DNA of 64,000 nucleotides from Flaccisagitta enflata (GCA_965153355.1 OZ231128.1:49786001-49850000); one strand, 5' to 3'. Shown: positions 11,918-24,086, numbered from the stretch's first letter. Numbers and translations: made by a program. Notes: generated by a model from the letters alone, not told the origin.

Positions 11918-13378
11918 CGGTCGGTCGGTCACGGAGCACACTTCGCTTTGCGTCTTCAAAGTTATTTTGAGTCATTTTTGTTGTTGTTTTTGGGAATTAT
12001 TTTTGTTATTTTTTTTTGGTCATTTTGATCATTTTTGGTATTTTTTGTCATTTTGGTCATTTTGTCATTTTGGTCATTTTTAATTAATTTTGGTTAATTT
12101 TGGCATTTTGGTCATTTATGGTCATTTTTGATCATTTTTGGTCATTTTTGGTCATTTTGGTCATTTTTGGTCATTTTGGTCATTTTGGTCAATTTTGGTC
12201 ATTTTTGGCCATTTTTGATCATTTTTGATCATTTTTGATCATTTTTGATCATTTTTTGTCTCTTTTGGTCATTTTTGGTCATTTTTGGTCATTTTGGTCA
12301 TTTTTGGTCATTTTTTCTACAACCCGCTCCGTCCGTTGGTCGGTCCGTTGGTCGGTCAGTCGGTAACACTTTGCTTTTTTGCGTCTTTTTGGGTTGTCTG
12401 GAGTTATTTTGAGTCATTTTGTTGTTGTTTTTGGGAATTATTGGTTGCTTTTAGTCATTTTCGGTCATTATTGGCCATTTTGGTCATTTTGGTCATTTTG
12501 GTCATTTTGGTCATTTTGGTCATTTTGGTCATTTTGGTCATTTTGGTCATTTTAGGTCATTTTTGGTCATTATGGTCATTTTAGGTCATTTTTGGTCATT
12601 TTTGGTCATTTTTGATCATTTTTGATCATTTTTGATCATTTTTGGTCATTTCTGGTCATTTTGATCATTTTTTATCATTTTTGGTCATTTTTGGTCATTT
12701 TTGATCAATTTGGTCATTTTGGTCATTTTTGGTCATCTTGGTCATTTTTGGTCATTTTTGATCATTTTTGGTCATTTTTCGTCATTTTTGGTCATTTTTG
12801 GTCATTTTTGGTCATTTTTGGTCATTTTGGTCATTTGGGTCATTTTCGGTCATTTTTGGTCGTTTTTGGTTAAAGTTTGCTGGTTAAAGTCTGCTGATTA
12901 AAGTCTGCTGGTTGAAGTCTGCTGGTTTGTCTGGTTTATGTTTGATTTAGGTCTGATTTAGGTCTGGTTTTGGTCTGGTTTTGGTCTGGTTTAATTCTGG
13001 TTTGAGTCTGGTTTGAGTCCGGTTTGAGTCTGGTTTGAGTCTGGTTTGATTCTGGTTTGAGCCTGGTTTGAGCCTGGTTTGAGCCTGGTTTGAGCCTGGT
13101 TTCCGTCGGGTTTAAGTCTGGTTTGAGTCGGGTTTGAGTCTGGTTTGAGTCTGGTTTGAATCTGGTTTGAGTTTGGTTTGAGACTGGTTTGAGTCTGGTT
13201 TGAGTCTGACGGAGCTTTTGGTTTGCGGTTTATGTCTGGTTTATGTCTGGTTTATGTCTGATTGGTATGTCTGATTTGGTCTGGTTTTGGTCTGGTTTAA
13301 TTTTGGTTTGAGTCTGGTTTGAGTCTGGCTGAGTCTGGCTTGAGTCTGGTTTGAGTCTGGTTGAGTCTGGTTTGCAAG
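11912..13378 (+). repeat. Minisatellite-expanded TCCG-core element, truncated at both ends
   Basis: The order is: (TCGG)n; CACTTCGCTTTGCGTC; a TTTTTGGTCA-type 10-11-bp minisatellite (about 12,015-12,310); a second start at 12,316 (ACCCGCTCCGTCCG, (TCGG)n, AACACTTTGC); more of the GGTCATTTTT array (12,440-12,870); a short TAAAGTCTGCTGG array (12,870-12,930); and a GTCTGGTTTGA 11-bp array (12,930-13,378). The same blocks occur in the same order on the opposite strand at 56,087-58,580. No 5' or 3' terminal hairpin is seen here. Confidence 0.75.
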
Positions 13379-13417
13379 TATTTTCGGGGGTACTCGATCG
13401 TCCACATCTCTTCTCTC

Positions 13418-13537
<120 letters not shown>

Positions 13538-14059
13538 CACACCCATCTCACCCACCCTCTTTTAAATACTTTGTTTTATTCCTCTGCCACACAAAAATGT
13601 ACTTAGAAAAAACTGACGTGAGAAACTGACGAAGACTCGAAGAGTTGAGAATTAGTGAACAAGTCTTTTTTTAGGTTACGGAATCGGGACAGGCGACTCA
13701 ATACGTACTTTGCTCTGTCGGTTGGTTGGTAGGTCCATCCTATCACTTTCAAATGATTATTATTAATTGTTTTAGACGGCAAGCATTGGAAGGCAAGATT
13801 TAGCGTGTCAACAGGGTCGGGGTCAAGATAGAAAATTTCATGTGAGTAAAAACAAAAAATAACAAGGAACAAACTATTGCAGTATATTATATTGAATATT
13901 TCATTGCATTTGAATCAGACAAAAGATCAAGTATAGTTCTCACTATCTAAATATATTTACCAGAAAATAATCAAAATCTTATTTTTGTTCACTGATAGGA
14001 GGCTAGTTAAAATTTTAACTTTGCATAGAAAATGAAAAAACACAAAAATAAAGAACATA

Positions 14060-15032
14060 ACTATGGCAAAAAAAAAAACCAAACAGTTACTTCTTTTGCT
14101 CATAAATCCTTTGAAAATTCACCCAGTGAGCTGAAATTTGTACTGAAGTTACTTTTTAGTATCATTAAGCATCACCAAAAAAATCAATGACCTGCTATGA
14201 ATAGTTTGGGAATTATAGATTTTTGAAAAGTGCTTGTCAGATGATCAGAAATTTCATGTACACCCATAAGAATTTAAAAAGAATGAATAAACAAATCTCA
14301 AATAACCGTACTAAATCTAGTCCGATTTTGATGAAATTTGAAGTGGAGGTAGACCACAATGTCAGCTGGCTGAGGTAAAAATTTCATTACGAAACTCCGA
14401 TTATTTTAGCAGAAACAGCAAGTTTTCCTAAACTTTTTTTATGGTTTTAAGAATAAAGTAGATGAAAATGAAACCTGAAATATAAATCAATGCTAAGGCT
14501 ACAGTTTTTTACCAATCATCATGATTTTTTAACTGGTAACTTTTGTACATATGGTCCATCTCCAGTAACATTTCCGTGAAGATTGAAGCATTTTTAGTCC
14601 CCCAAATCGCAAAAATATTCTAACAGGTAGCAGAATATTTCTTATCCTGAGCAAGCTTACAATCAACCAATATCTACCCCACTAGACTTTATCTGAGTAG
14701 AAGCGAATTTTGCCTAGTATTAGTAAATAGCACCATCAGACTGCAGTTCAAAAATCATAACAAAACTCCCAAAACTCTTTGCACAATGCCAATTTTACTA
14801 AAAATAGCACAATTTTTATTCAGGATAAAAGTTATCTCTGGCAGTCCAAAAAAGAGGTTACTTCAGTAAAAACGTGATAACGGCTAAAGTTTTCAAGGGA
14901 TTTTGATGAAATTTTAACCAGAGATAGTCCAAATCATGGTTATCATTCACTGTAAATTTTATGCAAATCGGTCAACATCTTCATACGTTTTTGCTCTTTC
15001 AAAAGTTGTTTGGTTTTTTTTTTTGCCATAGT
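14060..15032. mobile_element. 973-bp TA-inserted element
   Basis: The terminal inverted repeats begin ACTATGGCAAAAA and continue through ACCAAACA(A/G)TTACTT-like text. TA is found on both sides (14,058-14,059 and 15,033-15,034). Inside are repeated phrases such as TTTGATGAAATTT. No open frame of useful length is present, so it is a non-autonomous element of Tc1/mariner-like target preference. Confidence 0.8.
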
Positions 15033-15034
15033 TA

Positions 15035-15360
15035 GCTGCCTTCCAAAATTGATTACAGAGTGGGCTATAATTTCAAAAATACAAAATTTCTCTGCGTCTT
15101 ATAATTTCGACAGCAGCAATATGATAAAAAGTGTAAGAAAGATTTCACTAAAAACCCCGATTTTCTTTGCTTTTCTTGTATAAATTGCTTATTAAAAGGT
15201 TCTTCTGAGGTCAGCATATGACAAAGACATATACACAGAGTGTTTCTGGTTATCATTTGTCCCATGAAAGTAATTGTGGCATCTTGATTATTCATTCATA
15301 GTAAAAAAAGAATAGGGTGAAATACTGAATGCTACCTTAAAATGCTCGCCGTCTTTATTA
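15035..15360. other. Unassigned stretch
   Basis: No element ends or homology recognised. A 76-residue open frame on the minus strand (15,065-15,295) has no visible motif and is probably chance. Confidence 0.3.
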
Positions 15361-15394
15361 TTAATTGTACATGTAAGTTTAAACATTTTTGGGT

Positions 15395-15780
15395 TGTTCT
15401 GCCCCTGCCCAACCGTCCGCGCCTGTTGCCCTTTGTTAGGTTTGTTATTGACGCATGTGAATGATCTTTTTTTCTGGCATGGACCCCCTCTTGCATTTCG
15501 TCGGTTGATTATACATGTCAGTCCGTCCGTCCGTTGGTCCGTTGGTCAGGAATGATGGAGTCGAAAAGTGGAAAACGAGCGTTCAATATGCTTGTGTGTA
15601 TGTGAGGGTTGAGGTTTGGGTGTTGAAGCGGGTTGGATGCTCCTGCCCCCCCCCCCTCCCCGTCTGCGAAGATTTTGTAACCCCGCGTTACTTGTTTTAA
15701 ATCTGCTGAAGTCGCGGACTCGCGACTTTATAAGAGCCTTTGTCCGTCCATCAGTCTGTCGGTCGTCTGGCGCATTTTCG
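15395..15780 (+). repeat. Cluster of TCCG-core family fragments
   Basis: A 3' part is at 15,398-15,430 (CTGCCCAACCGTCCGCG). A core plus 3' part is at 15,517-15,690 (TCCGTCCGTCCGTTGG, GTCGAAAAGTGGAAAA, CCCCCGTCTGCGAAG, then TTGTAACCCCGCGTTACTTG, whose GTAAC/GTTAC ends form a hairpin). A 5' part is at 15,711-15,775 (AGTCGCGGACTCGCGACT, then TTTATAAGAGCC). The last is cut by the inner border of the right arm of the inverted duplication. Confidence 0.65.
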
Positions 15781-17433
15781 CATCTGGCTGGTGTCATGCT
15801 AAGCCAACTGAGGACGGGTGGAATTCGTCAATTTCACATGTTGGAAAATTGAAGAAAATCATACATCATTATGTAGCCTAGCTATTATCACATATGGATC
15901 CATACCTGGATTTTCTTAAGTACGCTCATTTTTCATGCAAATTAGGCTTAAAAAGGTATTATTGGCAGTTTTATTACTAAAGAATTTAGCTAAATACAAT
16001 TAAGAAATCAATATGACAGTAAAATTCTTATTGACAACGTTCAAGCAATCATGTGTGATCATATGCTGCTAATTTTTTAGTTTTTTAAAAAAATTTCTAT
16101 AAGTACAATTTCTGGCTAGGTGGGTTGTTGGAGAAAATTTTTTTACCCAAGCGCTTGTTCAAGCCAGTGATGAGGAACCTTTAAAGGAAGCTTCATGCAA
16201 AATTTCAACCAGATCGGAAAATTATCATGGAAGTTATGCCATTTTTAAATTTTTTCATCTGGTAGGCTGGTTGGACTGCATAACATTTTTAGGTCGCATC
16301 AGAATCTAGGCAACGGACCCTTTTGGTCTAGGTATCAACCATGCAAAATTTCAATGGGCTAGCTCAAACAGTTCCTGAGATATGCCAATTTTAATTTTAA
16401 GAAATTTTACCAAATTAAGACACAAAAGCATTGCGCATTTGTGTGAGAAGCGCTGTGTGGAAACAAAGAATTAACTACGATGAGCCGTCGATGAGCGTAT
16501 CAATTCTGTTCACACTTCAGGACCAACAAAATGTAAAATTACATTGTGACGAAATGCCTGAGAGTTAAGGTTTCAAATTATCAGAGGAGAATCAAAATTT
16601 CAAGCTCTTTCACACGATGTGGTCAGATTTTATGTCAATTGTTTCATTTTCACACCACAGTGGCATATTTAGAGCGTTAGGATCTAGTTTGGGGGTGTAC
16701 GCGAACTGATACGCTCCAAGAAAAAAACCATTTCTCTGCACAGGATCAACCCAATAACATGAAAATGGAGGGAAATGTCCTTCAAGTTGTTGTCCATCGA
16801 ATTGCAAGAAAAAAACGCTTAATGTTTAAGATAAATGAGGTTTAAAAAAATAAATATCATAACATTCAATCTTGAGAGAAAAAAAGTAAAAAAATCGAGA
16901 AGGGGTAAATTTGATTTTTATACCATTTTTTGACAACTTATTGATTGAGTAGTGAGTTGAATTTTTTTGTATATCCTGTGGGATTGATACTAGTTGATAA
17001 ACACTCATAATATCATAAGATGCGACATTTTTTGATTGGTTTTGCTTGCTATTTCTTACAGGAGACAGAATGGAGACATGCCAAAAAGAGCTCTTTGAAC
17101 AAATTTTTAGACCCTCTAGGGGTAGGGAGGGTCACAAAAAATGGTTTGAAATTGTACACTGGGTAGTTATGAATGTCTTTGAACCATTTAATTCGTTTAT
17201 AATGCTGTATCTGAAGCTTGGGCCAACGTAGATTGGCAGAAAGTCGGGCCCTGAAGCATGCTGTGGAACCGCGACATTTGCCATCTGCCCCTGAAAAGTT
17301 TTCTAAGGCTCAATCTAGACTGTATTAGCATCATTTTTTTGAGGTATCTTTTAACACATCAGTATGTCAATTTTTGAAAAATCTTAGATGAAAATTCCTT
17401 AAAAGTGGCATTTTTGATTTTCAAATGATCATT

Positions 17434-17852
17434 CCCTTTTTGGGCAGCAACCCCAAAGGGGTTGATGACCTAGTCTTTCACATATATGGGGAATTTTCTC
17501 CTTCTCCGTCCGTCCGTCCATACCCCCCACTTCAATCCTAGACTCGAGGCCCAAATCCCAGCCTTGGGGCCCAAATCCCAGCCTTAGGCTCAAATCCCAG
17601 TCTAAAAGCCCAAATCCCATCCTTGAGGCTCAAATCATATCCTTGAGGCTCAGATCCCATCCCTAAGGCCCAAATCCAGTCCTGGAGGCCAAAATCCAAT
17701 CCTGGAGGCCAAAATCCCAACCTTGAGGCTCAAATCCCAGGCTCAATGCTCAAATCCCAACCTTGAGGCCCAAATCCCAACCTAGAGGCCCCAATCCCAG
17801 CCTTGAGGTCAAATATCAATTGCCAGGAGGAGAAGGAGAAAGTTCCCCATAT
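17434..17852 (-). repeat. GGCC-hairpin family copy, reversed in right arm
   Basis: Reversed counterpart of 4,250-4,668: hairpin AACCCCAAAGGGGTT at about 17,449-17,463, GTCCGTCCGTCC, and about 14 units of the 20-21-bp minisatellite. It ends at the inserted TGACGCAC element at 17,853. Confidence 0.8.
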
Positions 17853-18228
17853 GACGCACTGAAATTAAATCAGGAGGAATTTATCCAGAGAACTGAGTTA
17901 CCAATTGCATTGGTAATTTGGCTTTGGTCAATGATTGTGTTATTTTTTAAAGAATTAGAAATGTTTACTTACTTCAGGAAACCTATTTGTTACTTCAAAT
18001 GACATAGATACAAAAAAACTGAAGGAAACTCGTTTTTGAAGTAACAAAAAAATAAAGATATTGATGACAACCATTTCAGTAACTGCTTACTGGAAATTTT
18101 AAATTTGCATAGAAAATCAAGATATGAGCAAATAAAGAACATAGCGCGCCCAGTTAGTGATCTAGGAATCGCGCTATGTTCTTGTTTTGTCCATAATAAG
18201 ATATGCTACGCAAATTCAAAATTTCCGG
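17853..18228 (-). mobile_element. Truncated TGACGCAC element
   Basis: One end (TGACGCACTGAAAT) and the internal palindrome are present. The other end, equivalent to 3,658-3,872 in the left arm, is missing. The cut lies at the outer edge of the palindrome and is joined to gag sequence. Confidence 0.8.
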
Positions 18229-18230
18229 TG

Positions 18231-18331
18231 CGCCCATGGAGAATCGTTGCGTGCCGCTTCTTGCAGGTTTGGCAAGTCGGTCTGTTCGCGCATCCTTTGG
18301 CGTTGTGTCCTGGCGCGAGGCAGTGGAAGCA
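18231..18331 (-). other. Gag zinc-knuckle and CX2CX3H tail
   Basis: On the minus strand the frame reads CFHCLAPGHNAKGC, a perfect CX2CX4HX4C zinc knuckle. It is followed 6 residues later by CQTCKKRHATILH, a second Cys/His group. This pairing is typical of BEL/Pao Gag. It lies one frame away from the preceding CNVCSGMHQTEEC segment (about 18,405-18,445), itself a CX2CX3HX4C group, so a one-base shift separates them. Confidence 0.85.
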
Positions 18332-20416
18332 CAGACGACGAGACATGATCTTACCGAACTCTCGCGTCCACTTCCAACTCTAATAGCTGATGACACTCTT
18401 CTGTTTGATGCATTCCACTGCAGACGTTGCAGCGGTCCGTCGGCTGCGTCTTTTTCTTGCCATTGGTCAAAGCATCTTCATATGATGATGGCGCTTCTTT
18501 CTCTGTAGTTGCGGCTGCTGCCACTGATGCTGTTTTGCAGCTTGCGCCTTTGCGCTGAATCACCGCCCATGTCCCGATCATATTGACCAAGTTGTCAAAT
18601 GAAAAAAAAGTGCCCATCCCATTTTAGGCTGCTTCATGTTGCTTTTCCCAGAATTTATCTGCAAGATGAGGGACCCTCTTGTTGAGGATCTCTTGCAGCA
18701 GCTCGTCACGATAGCATTGTTGCACTTCTCCACAGGTCCTCTGCAATCTTCTTTGCCTTTTGCAACCTTGCAGACAAATTAAAATACCTTGCATGGTCGG
18801 CGGCCTGGATCTTGGCCCCCGCGACGATTTCGTTGAACAGCGCCGCAATGGCTGCAGCGCCTTGCCATAAAAACTGACGTCCATTTTTGCGAAGGCGTCG
18901 TCAATCTCTCCTCTTGCTGTCGCTTCAGTTGCATCAATAGTCGCAGTTTCAATGATCTCTTTTGCCGGACCAGCAAACCACTTAGGCAATTCCAATAAGA
19001 TGTCCAATTTCGTCAAGCCTTCATGCTTCTCAGCATCTTTGAACTTACTCTTCCACATCATGAAGTCGGTGGATGAAAGCTGCAGAGGCTTCTCAGGTCT
19101 TGCTCTCTCCAACGCTTTGAGGCGACCTCCCTTGCTCGCATGAGATCATTGTACGTCGCTCTTTCCAGAAACCTGTCCAGAGCCGGATTGTTGGGCATCT
19201 GAACGTGAACTTCCGGTTGACGGGCTACTTGCGATGATGCTCCACTTGATGATACGCTGGGGTTTGTTGTTGGATAAAAGTATTATTTGACTTTTACGGA
19301 GATCTCTTTTTGGTGGTTTTCACACTCCACCCAACTTCTTCTTGCTGATTCATCTGTTGTTGACGATCATCTTGATGGAATCGGGAGCATCAAAATCTTG
19401 GCGGACGTACTGTAGCTGTTGTTGTTCTTCTTTACGTTGTTTCTCTTCTGCTCTCGCTGCGGCAAGGTAAAAGTCTCTCTGCTGAATCTGCATCTTCAAA
19501 CTATCCACTTCTTGCCACAGCATTGATTCTGCTGGATGACTTCCGCTTGAGGCGTTGCTAGGCGCTTACGCTACTTTTAGCATCCTTCGGCTGCAATCCA
19601 CTCGTTGTCTTCTTGGGAGCGACTTTTCTCTTCTCCTTATCTTGCAGCTGCTGTAGGCCACCAGCCGCGTCTGGCGGCCTCTTGCCTCTGCCTCCTGCGC
19701 ATATCCCGTTGCTTCACCTCCGCTCGGCTGTGTTGAAGACCTTTTCCTCTTGATGGGAAGACCAGTCTCCCTTCTAGCAGAACCAATCTGCTTCTCGAAG
19801 ATCACTTCCGGTGCGGTAGGGAGAATCGTTGCTGCTGGGGTTTGGTGATGCTGGTCCTGATGCTGTTGCTGTTGTTGAAGCCGTTGCTGCTGCCACTGTT
19901 GATGTTGAGAAGCTGCTGTTGCTGGTCAGGACGCTGTTGCTGTTCATTCTGCTGCTGCGGTTGGCGCTGGCGCTGTCCTTGCTGCTGCTGCTGCTCCGGC
20001 TATTGCTGCTGCTGCATCGACAGCAGCGGATGTCTCCACTGACTGCATGGCCCGTTGCTGTATGTTCGAATTGAACAATCAGGATTGAAATTTCTGAAGA
20101 TAGATCGGCGGTCTTTTGGCGGATGCTGCGGCTGCTGCTGGTCCAGCTCAGACAGTTGTCTAAGCTTCACATCCCGCTGCTCTAAGCTCCACCAATGCCA
20201 TGCGTCGTTCAGGCTATTCCAGTGCTTTAAGTTTGCATCTCTGCCGCATTGGTGAATACTCCTGCCCTCTATCTTCATCACCGTTGCTGCTGCTGGCGAA
20301 AATTACACATTCTGTCGTATAACTCTTTGTCTTCTTGTGATGAGCTTCGCTGTTGGAATCCCAATGGCACCGCGATCAGCGCCTTTGGAGCTGTTGCTGC
20401 ACCACCACCTTCACCT

Positions 20417-21880
20417 TCAGCCATCATGCTGACGTTGATCTGCAAGGCGTTGCTGTCTCTCTTCTTCTGTCTCCTCACTGACGTTCATGCTTTCGACAGG
20501 ATGGTTATTTGAAGCTGGAGGATCCACCACTACCACCGCTGGGATCGCGGCGGAAGGTTGCTGTTGCTGCTGCAGTTGCTGTTGCATATGTTCTCCTGCA
20601 TCGTTTTGCCGCTGTTGTTGTTGTTCATGCGGCTGCATTGCCGTTTGATGTTGTCGCAGCTCTTGTTGTTGTTGCTGCTGCTGCTGTTGCTGCTGTTGAT
20701 CGTGTTGTTGCTGTTGTTGAGCCACAGGTTGTGGCGCCGGCTGCAGGATCTGATGTTGTTGTTGATCTTGTTGACAAAATTGTTGGAGTTGCTGCAACTG
20801 CTGCTGCTGCAACAGCTCTTGCTGCTGCCGTTGAGCCGTCGTTTGCTGCTGCTCCTGTGGTCGGTGGAGTTGCCGTTGCTGTTGGAGTTGCTGCTGCTGC
20901 ATCTGCAATTGATGCTGCTGCTGTTGCTCCTGTTGCTGTCGCTGCTCCTCCTCCCGTTGTTGCTGCTGCATATCGTCAATCAGCCGACGGCCTTGTCGCA
21001 TTTCCTCCTCCAACTGCCTACCCCATCTGTCTCTCTCAGCACTCCTGTTGACGAAGCGTCGCCTCGCCCTCTCCTGCGGCGTCAATCCGTTGATGATCCC
21101 GCGGCCTCTTGCAAGAGCGTCGGCGTCGTCGAGATCCGCAAGCATGTCGTCAGCTTGCTCCATCGGAGACGCACGCGCAGGTTCAATTTCCGAGACCAAA
21201 TCTGATACCCATTGATTGACGGCATCTCCTCTTTGGATCGGCGGCAGATTTAAAAATTGGCCGCCAGTTGGAGATTGCGCACCATGTCGCGGGACCGGAA
21301 GTGGTAGATACTCGGATCCGTCGGGGTTTGGCGAAGACGTTCGCATCCTTGGAGTCGGAGCGCCGGTAACATTGTCACGGGCGGCGTGGGTGTCAGTTGG
21401 GAGACTGTTCCATGAGAATTCATTGACGGGTCTTTTGCGATTCCCAATGTCATTGTGCACTGCGTTCACGATGTCGGCGTTGGAAGGAAAACCCTCTGGA
21501 TAGTTTTCACGATCAAAGAAACGCATGGAGTCCCATTCGCGCCGGATTCGACGCAAAGTAGACGCCGCGAATCGAAGAGGGTCGCCGGGCATCGAGTCGA
21601 GCGCCATTTGCCTTGCATACGATATGAAGTCGTAAACCATATCCCGAAGTCCGTGTCGAGCGCCATCTGATTCACAGGCGGCGTCGTCGAAGTCATTCGT
21701 TCCTTCGGTGCAAGTAGAAACGGCGTCGAAAAGGCGCCGGCATCCTTCCATTTCCGCAGTGATGTCGTTCCTCATTGCGCGCAAACGGTTCGACCTCGGA
21801 CACTGATTCAAACCGAAGTGAGATACACGAGATGACGTTGAAGCGGTCGAGACGGTGTCGTCGTTGCGCGCGGCTGCCAT
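20417..21880 (-). CDS. N-terminal gag open frame, 487 residues, Gln-rich
   Basis: This is the longest non-simple open frame in the window and the intact N-terminal part of the broken gag. It starts at ATG with MAAARNDDTVSTAS. Residues about 25-150 are rich in charged and hydrophobic residues suited to helices (for example DMVYDFISYARQMALDS). A Pro/Ser-rich stretch follows at about 170-230, then an acidic/basic helical region (GLTPQERARRRFVNRSAER). About 160 residues dominated by Gln come next, coded by mixed CAA/CAG. The mixed codons and varied flanks argue for real past coding rather than a recent triplet expansion. The stop at 20,417 may be a frameshift product. I know no matching domain for the N-terminus. 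It could instead be an unrelated host gene fused by chance. Confidence 0.5.
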   Translation of the reverse strand: MAAARNDDTVSTASTSSRVSHFGLNQCPRSNRLRAMRNDITAEMEGCRRLFDAVSTCTEGTNDFDDAACESDGARHGLRDMVYDFISYARQMALDSMPGDPLRFAASTLRRIRREWDSMRFFDRENYPEGFPSNADIVNAVHNDIGNRKRPVNEFSWNSLPTDTHAARDNVTGAPTPRMRTSSPNPDGSEYLPLPVPRHGAQSPTGGQFLNLPPIQRGDAVNQWVSDLVSEIEPARASPMEQADDMLADLDDADALARGRGIINGLTPQERARRRFVNRSAERDRWGRQLEEEMRQGRRLIDDMQQQQREEEQRQQQEQQQQHQLQMQQQQLQQQRQLHRPQEQQQTTAQRQQQELLQQQQLQQLQQFCQQDQQQHQILQPAPQPVAQQQQQHDQQQQQQQQQQQQELRQHQTAMQPHEQQQQRQNDAGEHMQQQLQQQQQPSAAIPAVVVVDPPASNNHPVESMNVSEETEEERQQRLADQRQHDG

Positions 21881-22956
21881 TGTCCAATTTCGTTTTCGGA
21901 GGTCGAAGACGGAAAGAGTCGAGTCGTTTTTTAAATTGTTGAAATATAATTACGCCCACGAGTTTCAACTGGCACTGTCTATGAGCGTCTATCTGACTGA
22001 CGACTTGTGGTGAAAGAAAGTTGGCCGATTGGAAAATAGGAAGGCGATCGTCTCGTTTATTCCATAAAAATTTCAACAACTGAAGAGAGGGGGAAAAATG
22101 AAAGGGAAAGTGGGCGTTAATTGTGATCAGCAAACGCAAAAGATAACATGAAATCGAGATAGGACACAATAAAGGACAGAAACAGCACATGACAACATGT
22201 TCATCTTCTTCAGAGCCCATGCCACCTGATAATACCTGCCCCTGCCCCGGCCCATCCCATTAAATTCATCCATATCATCCCTATAGCAAGCTGATCGGGC
22301 AAGCGATAAAACCATACTAAAATCCGGCGATAAAAATGCAAAAGAGCAAAAGACAAAATAACAGACCGGAAAACAAGATAAAAAACAACGTTAATAAAAG
22401 CAAAGACGCGTCTATAAAACTTACTTTTAGGCCCACTTTCGTTGGTTTCAACCCACAGTCTGTCGAAGTCAAATTAACGTTAGTTGTCCGTTCATAAGTT
22501 TATCTGCAATAAAAAGATGAGAGATTATTGAAATTAGTGAATTCCAAGGGCGCATTCAAACGATCACGAAAAATCAATCAATCACTTTAAGAAGCAATGC
22601 CGTAAATAAATAAAATCAATCAATCCAAAAATTGGACGATACGAAAGACGAGTTACGTATGTTCGCCTACGTAATAAAAACAAATGGCACAAAATACAAG
22701 GCGCAACCATATGGTTACCCATCTAGCGTTCAATATAAAAAATGGCGAGAAACAAAAGACGCGGGCATTGAATAATCGAGAAAGAGGAAAAGCCAAAAGC
22801 ACGCAAAAGAGACAAAAGCACACATACTTAAGAAACGGACAGACATACATTTCTAACACAATGATTTTTTTTAGTTTAATCATTCAGTTTCAATCATTTT
22901 GATTTTTTACTTTGGCTCCTCTTGAGACACAAATGTTGCCTTCGGAGGAACGCCGT
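21881..22956 (-). other. Region upstream of gag, possible 5' end of the retrotransposon
   Basis: By position this should hold the leader and perhaps a long terminal repeat of the gag-bearing element on the minus strand. I see no second copy in the window to prove a terminal repeat and no convincing primer-binding site. A 175-residue open frame (21,693-22,220 minus) overlaps the gag start in another frame and has no recognisable motif. The block ends at 22,957, where the right outer arm begins. Confidence 0.3.
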
Positions 22957-23562
22957 CCTAAGCAGGGCACGGGAACCGCTGACCATCTAAGGCTTTTGTG
23001 ACCATTTTATTGTATAGAAATGTCAAAATAGGAAGGAAAAATGTTGATTATTTTTTTATTCCTAGACTGTTTTTAAAATAGATTACTACGACCTTACGGT
23101 GAATTTTAATATTTCTCTCTCTAAAATGGGTAAAAAAGCGGTGTATAAAAAAAAAAAGCTCAAGAGTGAGAATCAGAGAAAAGAAATATAAAACAACCTA
23201 TTTCCAAAAAAAAAGTAGTCTTTTTGAATCCCCCTGAGGAAGTTAAAACAAAAACCATTCTCACTAGAATTAAAAATGAGCTTGTTCTTCTTCATTCCAC
23301 TCACGAATCTGACTAGAGTTATTTAAGTATGAATCTTGTCCAAAATTCGGCCAAGAGTGGTTCCCCCAATTTTAGAATTGACACTGAAATATGGCTATGC
23401 TCTGGCCTGAAAACTTGTATTTTCAACCGTGGGATTTGGGCGTCAACGCCGAAATGTATGCCCTGAGACTTGCATGTCGGTCTGGAGGATTTGGATCGCG
23501 GATTTGGATTTGGATTTGCAGCGCGCTGTCCAAAAAGGATAGAGCCATAAAGGATAGAGAAG

Positions 23563-23567
<5 letters not shown>

Positions 23568-23633
<66 letters not shown>
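23568..23633. repeat. (GA)n microsatellite
   Basis: About 33 units, the reversed and shorter counterpart of 1,264-1,362. Confidence 0.95.
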
Positions 23634-23634
<1 letters not shown>

Positions 23635-23734
23635 AGAGCAGAGGGAATTTGAGTCTGACAATCAATGAGGTAAACCGCATCAATTTGCTTCACTGACAAC
23701 AAACTTGATTCAATTCGCTTACATGTAATTTCTT

Positions 23735-23850
<116 letters not shown>

Positions 23851-24086
23851 GAAGGTGAAAAGATGGCGAAGCGGACAGAGACAGGGATAGAATCAGAGAG
23901 ACGGAGAAGAGACGGCCAGCCAGTGAGTAATGACGACATCTGCAAAATGAAAACTTGATGATAACCGGAGATAAAGCTAAAGGAATTCACCAACGATCTA
24001 TTTAGAAGGGACACAAATTTGTCTCAGCAAATGAAAACTCTTGTATATGACTTTGCCCTCCAATCCCGTTTCATGTTGTTGTTTTT

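Larger units (their letters stand above)
15785..18228. repeat. Right inner part of the large inverted duplication
   Basis: Reverse complement of 3,873-6,942, without the 589-bp element. It includes the reversed minisatellite at 17,520-17,800 and the reversed TGACGCAC element from 17,853. The outer border at 18,228 falls at the edge of that element's internal palindrome, where the sequence passes directly into gag-derived DNA. Confidence 0.9.
18229..21880 (-). pseudogene. BEL/Pao-type retrotransposon gag, broken
   Basis: Gag is the structural protein that packages retrotransposon RNA. The minus strand starts at ATG 21,880 with an open 487-residue part. It has a helical charged N-terminus (about residues 1-300) and a Gln-rich tract (about 310-470), ending at 20,417. 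The reading then continues only in pieces that jump frame: Gln-rich fragments at 20,478-19,800, a charged segment near 19,500, a helical core at 19,190-18,660 (containing WFAGPAKEI, then an alternative frame with LFNEIVAGAKIQAADHA), and a zinc-binding tail near 18,331. At least four frame changes and in-frame stops mean it cannot make one protein. No protease, reverse transcriptase, RNase H or integrase follows, because the DNA changes at 18,228 into the inverted repeat. Assignment to BEL/Pao rests on the core and the tail motif pattern. Confidence 0.8.

Noticed and set aside
12285-12901. Val-Ile-Leu-Phe-rich open frames that resemble membrane proteins
   Set aside because: Translation of the GGTCATTTTT minisatellite in three frames; hydrophobicity comes from T-richness.
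20509-21205. Plus-strand Ala- and Leu-rich open frames of 180-215 residues
   Set aside because: They are the antisense frames of the Gln-rich part of gag on the minus strand.
22400-22480. Possible retrotransposon primer-binding site (TGGGTTGAAACC on the minus strand)
   Set aside because: No terminal repeat border lies next to it and I cannot match it to a tRNA 3' end with confidence.
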